Of a DNA stretch of 64,000 bases, positions 56,626 through 64,000 are shown piece by piece. Source of the DNA: Pterois miles (lineage: Eukaryota; Chordata; Actinopteri; Perciformes; Scorpaenidae); the NCBI GenBank assembly GCA_947000775.1, contig CAMQGK010000650.1, positions 4,646,001 through 4,710,000 of the forward strand, in the 5' to 3' direction. Made by a program: the position numbers and the translations under genes. Within the stretch, counting starts at the first letter, position 1; every line of letters starts with the position of its first letter. Under the pieces are notes generated by a model. The model saw only the letters and a list, made by a program, of their open reading frames with translations, was not told the origin of the DNA and did not search any database.

Positions 56626-58078
56626 GTGCTGTCACCGTTCCTGTTCACCATCTACACCTCCGACTTCTGCTCCAACTCGGACATGCCCCTGCAGAGTTCT
56701 CCGTGACTCCTCCTCGTGGCTGCATCACAGATGACAAGAGGAGGAGTACAGGACACTTGTGGAGAACTTTGTAAGGTGGTGCGACATCAACCACCTACAG
56801 CTCAATATTGGTAAGACCAAAGAGCTGGTGGTGGCTTCGGAAGAGGAGGAAGAGCTCCCCTACTCCCATCACCATCCGTGGGGAGGAGGTGGAGGTAGTG
56901 GACAACTACAAGTTCCTGGGAGTTCACTTAAACAATAAATGGACTGGTCCAACAACTCCGAGGCCCTCTACAGGAAGGGACAGAGCAAACTGTTCTTCCT
57001 GAGAAGACTGAGGACCTTCAATGTGTGCAACAGGCTACTTCAGATGTTCTACCAGTCTGTAGTAGCCAGCTTTCTGTTCTTCGCCGTGGTATGTTGGGGG
57101 GGTGGCATCAGCACCAGAGATGCCACCAAACTGAACAAATGGTGAGGAGGGCTGGGTCTGTGGTTGGATGTGAGCTGGACAGTCTGGAGGTGGTGGCAGA
57201 GGGGAGGACCAGGAGGAAGCTGGAGTCTATTCTGAAGAACCCCTCCCACCCCCTCTATGACCAACTGGTCCAGATGAGGAGTACATTCAGCCAGAGACTG
57301 ATCCCCCCTCGGCACACTACAAACCGTCTGGGTCAGTCCTTTCTTTTGGTGGCCATCAGGCTCCATAACCAAGGTCTGACCCCCATGTGACTCTGATCAT
57401 TCATTCATTCATTCATCGTCAACCGCTTATCCCGTTAGGGGTCGCGGGGGGCTGGAGCCGATCCCAGCAGGCATTGGGCGAAGGCGGGGTTCACCCTGGA
57501 CAGGTCGCCAGTCCATCGCAGGGCACATAGAGACAGACAACATATAGACAGACAACCATTCACGCTCACATCCACACCTACGGGCAATTTAGAGTCATCA
57601 ATTAACCTAAATTGCATGTTTTTGGACGGTGGGAGGAAGCCGGAGTACCCGGAGAAAACCCACGCTTACACGGGGAGAACATGCAAACTCCACACAGAAG
57701 AGTCCCAAGCCGGAATCGAACCTGCGACCCTCTTGCTGTGAGGCGACAGCGCTAACCACTACACCACCGTGCAGCCCGACTCTGATCATCTGCTCCATAT
57801 TTATTCCAAATGTATATATTACATATAGTTATATCATTACATATACATATGCTGTGCATATACAATACTCACCACCTGCTGCACTTTACTTATTACTGTT
57901 ACTGTTATTTATTTTACTGTCAATTTTCTTCATTGCACCTTATTTCATTCACTGCACCTTCTCTTTTACTTTTTACTTTTTACTGTACTGTATTTATCTG
58001 TACTGTTGATGCTGCTAAGACACCCGAATTTCCCTCCGGGGATTAATAAAGGTTCATCTTATCTTATCTCTTATCTTA
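56626..58078 (+). mobile_element. L2-clade LINE, 5'-truncated and split by a SINE
   Basis: Reverse-transcriptase C-terminal half in three shifting frames: LSPFLFTIYTSD at the start, then TPITIRGEEVEVVDNYKFLG, KGQSKLFFLRRLRTFNVCN, FFAVVCWGGGISTRDATKL, RKLESILKNPSHPLYDQLVQ. The 3' end at 57790-58078 closes with AATTTCCCTCCGGGGATTAA and a TCTTAT tail. Frameshifts and a stop make it inactive. It is inserted into the 39-bp array. Confidence 0.85.
57401..57777 (-). mobile_element. tRNA-derived SINE inside the L2 element, with 12-bp TSD
   Basis: Minus-strand copy of the GGAT-tail SINE family ((ATTC)n at 57401, head ending at 57777). Perfect duplication GACTCTGATCAT at 57389-57400 and 57778-57789 within the LINE 3' region. 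Confidence 0.9.
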
Positions 58079-58812
58079 ATGGAGAAACAGTTGAAATAGT
58101 TAGCTAATGGTGGCTAATGGATAAACAGTTGGAATAGTTAGCTGAATGGTGGCTAATGGAGAAACAGTTGTAATAGTTAGCTAATGGTGGCTAATGGAGA
58201 AACAGTTGGAATAGTTAGCTGAATGGTGGCTAATGGAGAAACAGTTGAAATAGTTAGCTAATGGTGGCTAATGGAGAAACAGTTGGAATAGTTAGCTGAA
58301 TGGTGGCTAATGGAGAAACAGTTGAAATAGTTAGCTAATGGTGGCTAATGGAGAAACAGTTGGAATAGTTAGCTGAATGGTGGCTAATGGAGAAACAGTT
58401 GGAATAGTTAGCTGAATGGTGGCTAATTGAGAAACAGTTGGAATAGTTAGCTGAATGGTGGCTAATGGAGAAACAGTTGGAATAGTTAGCTGAATGGTGG
58501 CTAATGGATAAACAGTTGGAATAGTTAGCTGAATGGTGGCTAATTGAGAAACAGTTGGAATAGTTAGCTGAATGGTGGCTAATGGAGAAACAGTTGAAAT
58601 AGTTAGCTGAATGTTGGCTAATGGAGAAACAGTTGAAATAGTTAGCTGAATGGTGGCTAATGGAGAAACAGTTGAAATAGTTAGCTGAATGGTGGCTAAT
58701 GGAGAAACAGTTGAAATAGTTAGCTGAATGGTGGCTAATGGATAAACAGTTGGAATAGTTAGCTGAATGGTGGCTAATGGAGAAACAGTTGGAATAGTTA
58801 GCTGAATGGTGG
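58079..58812. repeat. 39-bp minisatellite, right part
   Basis: About 19 units continuing the array at 55170-56625 with the same variants, so the two parts were one array before the LINE arrived. Confidence 0.93.
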
Positions 58813-58979
58813 TTAAACACTTGAAAGAGCTAAAGGTTTAAGCTACTGGCACACCTGGTTAAGCTAATCAGCTAAAATCAGTTTGTGCCTCTTTTAATAC
58901 AAACTATTTATCCCTCATACCTCATTTTTCACAAAACCACCTGTTTCAGGAAGTGTACATTTGGCTCAGTTTTGCCCCC

Positions 58980-59401
58980 TAGTTATTAGTTTTCTCTTTA
59001 TTTTTGTTACCATATTAATTTATAGAGCTGAGGAACCGCAGTGGTTGCCATGGCACCGCCATCATTTTAAACGTGAGGTCCATTAACCCCTCTCGGTCGG
59101 TTCGGCCCGGTTCCCCGGAGCCCCCCTTCGTCTCCCTCGGTTGTTACGCAGACAGCGGAGGCAGGTCGTGATTTGCTGGGCTCGGCCCTCCCTCTTCGGG
59201 GGGTAACTTATTCAGGGAGTTTGCAGGCGGAGCCGGTTTCCCTGAGAGATAAATTGTGTGTGGTATTATTGGAGGAGTCGGGTACGAAAGTGTCCTTTCG
59301 CGTTTCCTGCTGGGGACAGTTAACAGTCTACCGCCGCGACGACGACGACGACCCGAACCAGCCGCTGAATAACCGAAGAAAGCAGGACATCTATCACCGA
59401 C
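58980..59401 (+). promoter_or_regulatory. atp1b1 promoter and 5' UTR
   Basis: CpG density rises sharply from about 59080 (CCGGTTCCCCGGAGCC, GCCGCGACGACGACGACGAC) and stays high into intron 1 to about 60300, as in a CpG island. No TATA box is evident. Start site not determined. Confidence 0.6.
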
Positions 59402-59495
59402 ATGTCGGGAAACAAAGACAGCGACGGCGGGTGGAAGACATTTCTGTGGAACTCGGAGAAGAAGGAGTTTCTGGGACGAACAGGGAGCAGTTGGC
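59402..59495 (+). CDS. atp1b1: Na,K-ATPase beta-1 subunit, coding exon 1 (partial gene)
   Basis: The beta subunit is a single-pass type II membrane glycoprotein that assembles with the catalytic alpha subunit and takes the sodium pump to the plasma membrane. Exon 1 encodes the 31-residue cytoplasmic N-terminus, containing WKTFLWNSEKKEFLGRTGSS, with the family hallmark WNSEKKEFLGRTG, and ends TGGC|GTAAGT in phase 1. This is where the exon ends in vertebrate beta-1 genes, just before the transmembrane helix. Exon 2 (the membrane segment) is not found up to 64000, so intron 1 exceeds 4.5 kb and the gene continues off the right edge. A divergent beta-1 paralogue (1a/1b duplicates exist in fish) cannot be excluded from 31 residues. 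Confidence 0.9.
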
Positions 59496-62400
59496 GTAAG
59501 TCTGCATTTCCTCGATTTGGCTCATTTTCTCGGGTAACGGCTGGGACGCGGTCCGAGCCGTGCCGGTCCGTGTCCCGGGTGTTCAGACATCACCTGTTAG
59601 ATCCGACTGGCTGCGTCGTGACTTCGGCTTTCAATGGAGGCTGTGGAGAAGTTGGTCCGACTGAAAAATCTCTTGAAACTCAGAGAAACACGAAATGTCC
59701 GCCTTTAAAACGCGCTACAGGTCGACTGGACTTATAAATAAGGCCAATTATATCTATTAAAAGCACATAACTCGCCTTTAAATGAATTATTTGGCTGTTA
59801 AATGGTGTTGTGCTCGCGGTAGTAATGGTTACCAGAGGCGTAGCCCACACTGACTAATAAACGTCCTCTGTGGAAAGGTCACGCTGAAGGACGGTGTGGA
59901 GGGCCAGCAGGACTTCACCGATCCTAGCGGTGAAAGTTAGTCCACCTCCGCTGTTCGAGTCTCCCAGCGAGACCAGAACAGAACCGGTTTATTCCCCAGT
60001 AATGAGCTGAATGGCTAATCGGGCTCCCTGGTTATTACACGGGCCCGCCTTTCACTCAAACCCGGGATTAAATGCACCTAACACCGGTACTTAAAGACGG
60101 GGTTGCTTTAATAGGATAGAAGCACGTAGTGTTGAACGAGCTCGGTTGTTACAGTGGGCGTGTGAGAACCCAGCCGGTTCGGCTCGGTAACACGGTGCCG
60201 GACTGATCACGACTCACATGTCCCCCGGGGCCCGTCTCCATCTCACGCCGACTTGAAGCACACATCGGTCGGCTTAAATCCCTCCAAAGGACCGTATAGG
60301 AACCGCTCCAATAAACACTATTAGAGAGATAAATCACTAAATCACGGCGCTGTGGGTGGTGGTTCTTGTGGAAGTTACAGGAGGTGGATCTGAGTGGTAA
60401 TAAGTGTATTTATTACCACTCGTGTGTAGTAATACTGCGTGTATTACTGCTGGGGGGGGTGATGTCGCACTAACAAAAAGCAACAGGTCTGTCTGCGCCC
60501 TGAGTTGCTGAAACCATCTCAGTCTGTCGGTGGACCACATTCACAGTAGAAACGTTAATTATTAACGCTACACGGTGTTTGAAGGGAACTGTTTCTGGAG
60601 GAAATACAGGAATAACAGCAGCTTCAGCCGGCTGGCCGGCCCGTGTTTCAGCCAGGTGATGTGCCGCAGAGAGCTGCTGGATCTGTGATGGTGATGTGAA
60701 CCAGGCAGTAAGGTGTAGACCACCATCTGGGTGGTGTGGTGGAGGGTGACGGCTACAACCTGCTGCAGCAGTAGTCGGGTGGGGGAGGTGCTCTCCATTC
60801 AAACTGCCGTCATGGCCAGCAGGACTCTTTCCCCCCTATTTACATGTTTGATTTATAAGTGTGGAGGTAGTTGGTACTTGGAGGAAACAGTACAATCAGA
60901 CACTTCTGGGACTTTTACTTTGGAAAATCTCTGTAGTCAGAGATATCCTGAAGTCAAATATATCAGGATCATTGTCAGGAATTATTGATTACAGATTTTA
61001 TCCAGCAACCCAAAAACGTTAGCCTTTTACTGCTGGTGATTGCATTTCAAAAATCATAAAGTGGTGTCCATTAGTGGGGACTATCTTGCTGTTTGTTTGG
61101 TGGTCTCTAGCTCTCCGTCAGCTCTTCATCCATCCATGGTCAGCTCCATCGGGGCCGTTTAACATAAATGTCAGTATGTGGGCGCTCTACAGCCGTAGCG
61201 TCGGCCCATTGGACCACGGAGATTTGATGCTATATAAAAGTAAAAGCAGTTGTTTACTTCCCCCAAACATTTCATGAAATGATCATCAAAATTTAATGTA
61301 TTGATTCATGGACATAGAAACAAATTTCACTTTTTTGTGATGTTAGCAAGAAGTCAATTAAAACCCAAAACCCATTTAAACCCAAACCACTATCTTTACC
61401 TAATCCTGACTAAGTCATTTTATTTTGAAAAGACTGGAGCAGAAATCAACACGTGGTGAAGCTAAAACATCTGGATCGCCCCCCTGATGTTTTCTATGAG
61501 CCGAGCATTTTTAACATCAATATCTCAGCATCGATGATGTCCATTTAACTGTGGGAAGCCAAAATCAGGATCAATATTCTATTAGCTGTGCAGCCTTACT
61601 TACATATATATCCCTTATTTAACCAGGTTAGAAAACTCATTGAGATTAAAATCTCTTTTCCAAGAGTGACCTGGCCAAGAGGGCAGCAGAGAAAGTTATG
61701 GCTATACATATGGCTAGATTTTGTGGAATATATATGAATCACAATGCAGGATTATTTATTCCAGTCCAAGTTTATTGATAAAAACAACCAAAGTTGTCCA
61801 AAGTTAAGCATAAAACCATAAAAACAACACGGTAAAGCAGTAAAACCGATTTAAAACCAGCAGGATGGTGAAATAAACTCTCGTGCTGAGCCAAAAGCCA
61901 AAGAGTAGAAGTAGGTGTAGCTCTGATGAGAACAACCTGATCCATGAGGAAATATTTGCTTCGCAAACACAGGTCACCCATTCAGTAGGTGATTTCAGCT
62001 TTTTACGTCTTAGATAGTGAAGTGTAAAGAAATCGCAGCAGATAGTCTGATCCAACCCGGCGCGTCACAGTGTCGGTGTTTAGTTTCCGACAGCCTGCTG
62101 CCACCGCACACTCGCTCGTGGGGAAATAACTCACCATGCGTCTACACCGAGACAACCTGTAGACGTACAGGAGCACAAGATCAGCATTAACATTAACGCA
62201 TCTGCTCCCAGCATGTTTACTGAGCCGGGAACAGAGTCCCAGTCCCAGCGAGACTCTGCGGACGGCTACCAGCCTGCAGCAGCAGCTGAACCGGTTCTTT
62301 ACCCACCAAACGGGTTTCACGCTGGCTCTTCAGGACATGCAGCTGGCAGCAGGACGGCATGTTGGGAAGGCGCCGCTGCAACAGAAAAACACAGGGGGAA

Positions 62401-63010
62401 GCGTTATGAAGCCAGAAATCGTTCTGTTACTGCAGTCAGGGGGGGGGAACGCCAGACTCTGGTTTTCAGTAGATTTCAAGGTTGTGTGTTAACAATCACA
62501 CTAACAGAAAAGTAAATATGCAGAAAAATTAAGATCTTACCATCCAGGCTATATGCTGGTATGTTAAATGATCCTGGGACGATCAGATAAACATGTTTCT
62601 GCACAGAGAGGTTGGTGAAGTTAGTTACGGCTGCTGCTACGCTTTATTATGGGATGGGACTGTAAATTTCAGGTTTTATTTGAGCTACAAAGATTGATCA
62701 ATTAGTTGTCAACTATGAAATTAATTGCCAACAATGTTTTTAATTGGCTTGAGTTATTAAAACAAAAAAAAAAACATTTTTAAATGTGAATATTTTTTAG
62801 TTTCTATCCTCCTCTGTGACAGTAAACTGAGACATTTGAGCAGGACGTCATCCAAAACACCGATCCACATGTCTCACCATTTTTGTCCTTCCCCATTCTG
62901 ATCCTGATCCCAGAACCTGTGTTATCTGCTGATACCGAGTCCTGATCGGATACCAGCATAAATAAAAACATACATTCTCATTATTGTTATTAGTTAACAG
63001 CTTGTTAGAT
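59496..63010 (+). other. atp1b1 intron 1, proximal part
   Basis: GC-rich to about 60300, then ordinary sequence. A reverse R3 fragment lies at 61285-61450, and a common fish repeat phrase (TTATTTAACCAGGTTAG, CATTGAGATTAAAATCTC, GACCTGGCCAAGAGGGCAGC) at 61610-61700. No further exon recognised. Confidence 0.6.
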
Positions 63011-63310
63011 TTTCACTGAGAATAAAGACACAATATTATGAGAACAAAGTCAAAAGTTTAAGAGAAAAAAAGTTGTAATAATATGAGAGTAAAGTCATAA
63101 TAATGTGAGTAAAAACAATAATATGAGAGTAAAGTCATAAGTTTAAGAGAAAAAAGTAGTTATGACAATAAAGTCATAATATTATGGGAAAAAGGTTGAA
63201 GAGAATAAAGTCATAAATGTAAGAGGAAAAAAGACTGACTTTATTCTCGTAATATTATGCTGTATTTCTCATAAAGTTCTGACTTTATTCTCATAATGTC
63301 AGGTTTTTCC
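63010..63310. repeat. AT-rich fold-back repeat (GAATAAAGTCATAA type)
   Basis: Several copies of GAGAGTAAAGTCATAA or AGAATAAAGTCATAA on one side and their complements (TGACTTTATTCTCGTAAT, CTGACTTTATTCTCATAAT) at 63235-63300 on the other. They could fold into a long imperfect hairpin. Confidence 0.6.
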
Positions 63311-63897
63311 CCTCATGTGGCTTTAATACTCGACACCAGATCTAGAAGTGAAAGCAGCCTAATTACAGACACAAACTCCCCCTTAGAGCTCACGTTCATC
63401 TGCTGATTATCTCCCAGCTCAGTTCGACTGAACGCCGGCAAACAAGAAATGCTAATGACAGTTTTGTGTGTAACGATGATGGCGTGAATAGTAAAGGCAG
63501 AGAAGAGAGGAGAAGAGAAGAGAGAGTTTTCTGTGTTAGCATGTTGAACCTGTTGTAAGAGGTGACACAGTGTTGGGGGAGGGGAAACGGCTCTGACTCA
63601 CCCTCTTCAACGCCTGCTGTTGCATAATTGGAGTAAATTTTAAATTAGGTCGGATAAAAAGCTTCTGTGGAGTCACTATTGTTTGTAAAATGGCTTCCAT
63701 AAGGAGGAGAGGGAGGCGTGGTGGGAGTCTGTGGAGGTTTCCTACATGTTGTCTTCTGATGAAACAGACTAAGAAAATAAAAGCGTTACTTATTAATCCT
63801 CTCCTAACTGCTGCATTCATCTTTTCCCAAGTAAGGAAATGGAAAAAATACTCTTTGTGTTTAATCAAGATACCTTTTTATTTATTGAATCAAAACT

Positions 63898-64000
63898 AGA
63901 GCCGTCAATCAATTAAAATAGTTAATCCCTATTAATCACATTTTTATCTTTTAACCTTAAAGGGAGATTAGTCCAGTATGTAAGAAATAATCTGCTGCTT
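63898..64000 (-). mobile_element. MITE family R1, copy e (runs off the window)
   Basis: Opens AGAGCCGTCAATCAATTAAA. The last 35 bases, when complemented, match the R1 end region at about 3558 (AAGCAGCAGATTATTT). It is a reverse copy starting at the terminus. Confidence 0.6.

Noticed and set aside
56306..58820. SISHHSANYSNCF repeat frames (109 and 161 residues)
   Set aside because: 39-bp minisatellite read on the minus strand; 39 is divisible by three.
63536..63868. 110-residue minus-strand frame in atp1b1 intron 1
   Set aside because: No recognised family and no promoter or splice context seen.

Overview
The window is animal nuclear DNA from a teleost fish, most likely a percomorph. The genes have introns with GT-AG boundaries. 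The recognisable proteins are vertebrate-specific (Zbtb11, dermatopontin, Na,K-ATPase beta-1). The interspersed repeats are fish types: an AFC-type tRNA-derived SINE, a second tRNA-derived SINE with a GGAT-type tail, an L2-clade LINE, and hAT-like and piggyBac-like MITEs. No prokaryotic or viral operon structure is present.

There are three protein-coding genes. zbtb11 (minus strand, 2070-10726) is complete in ten coding exons. The exons join in frame at GT-AG boundaries and give about 1172 residues: an integrase-like HHCC finger, an acidic stretch, a BTB domain, two AT-hook-like motifs and 12 C2H2 fingers. dpt (minus strand, 29424-34635) is complete in four coding exons, about 193 residues, with a signal peptide. 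atp1b1 (plus strand) is represented only by coding exon 1 (59402-59495) in a CpG-rich promoter; the rest lies beyond the right edge. From memory, dpt and atp1b1 are also close neighbours with these orientations in human 1q24, whereas ZBTB11 is on another human chromosome. These genes do not form a pathway: one is a nuclear transcription regulator, one an extracellular matrix protein, one an ion-pump subunit.

Region by region: 1-1.26 kb is a G-rich heptamer array; 2-10.7 kb is zbtb11; 11-29 kb is gene-free sequence with several minisatellites and old transposon fragments; 29.4-34.7 kb is dpt; 35-59 kb is repeat-dominated, including nested transposons and at least six tandem arrays; 59-64 kb is the atp1b1 promoter, first exon and start of intron 1.

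The most unusual feature is the zbtb11 intron-1 minisatellite. It is a 69-bp tandem array whose unit contains an exact copy of the last 27 nt of coding exon 1 plus the adjoining 5' splice site. About 20 duplicate donor sites therefore follow the real one in perfect register. Other notable points are a 46-bp array in which each unit holds two perfect hairpins, a 13-bp array open in all three minus-strand frames, an inverted pair of expanded copies of one MITE, and a minisatellite split by a LINE that is itself split by a SINE. Two stretches (25.4-25.95 kb and 30.1-30.35 kb) look like low-quality homopolymer-inflated assembly.
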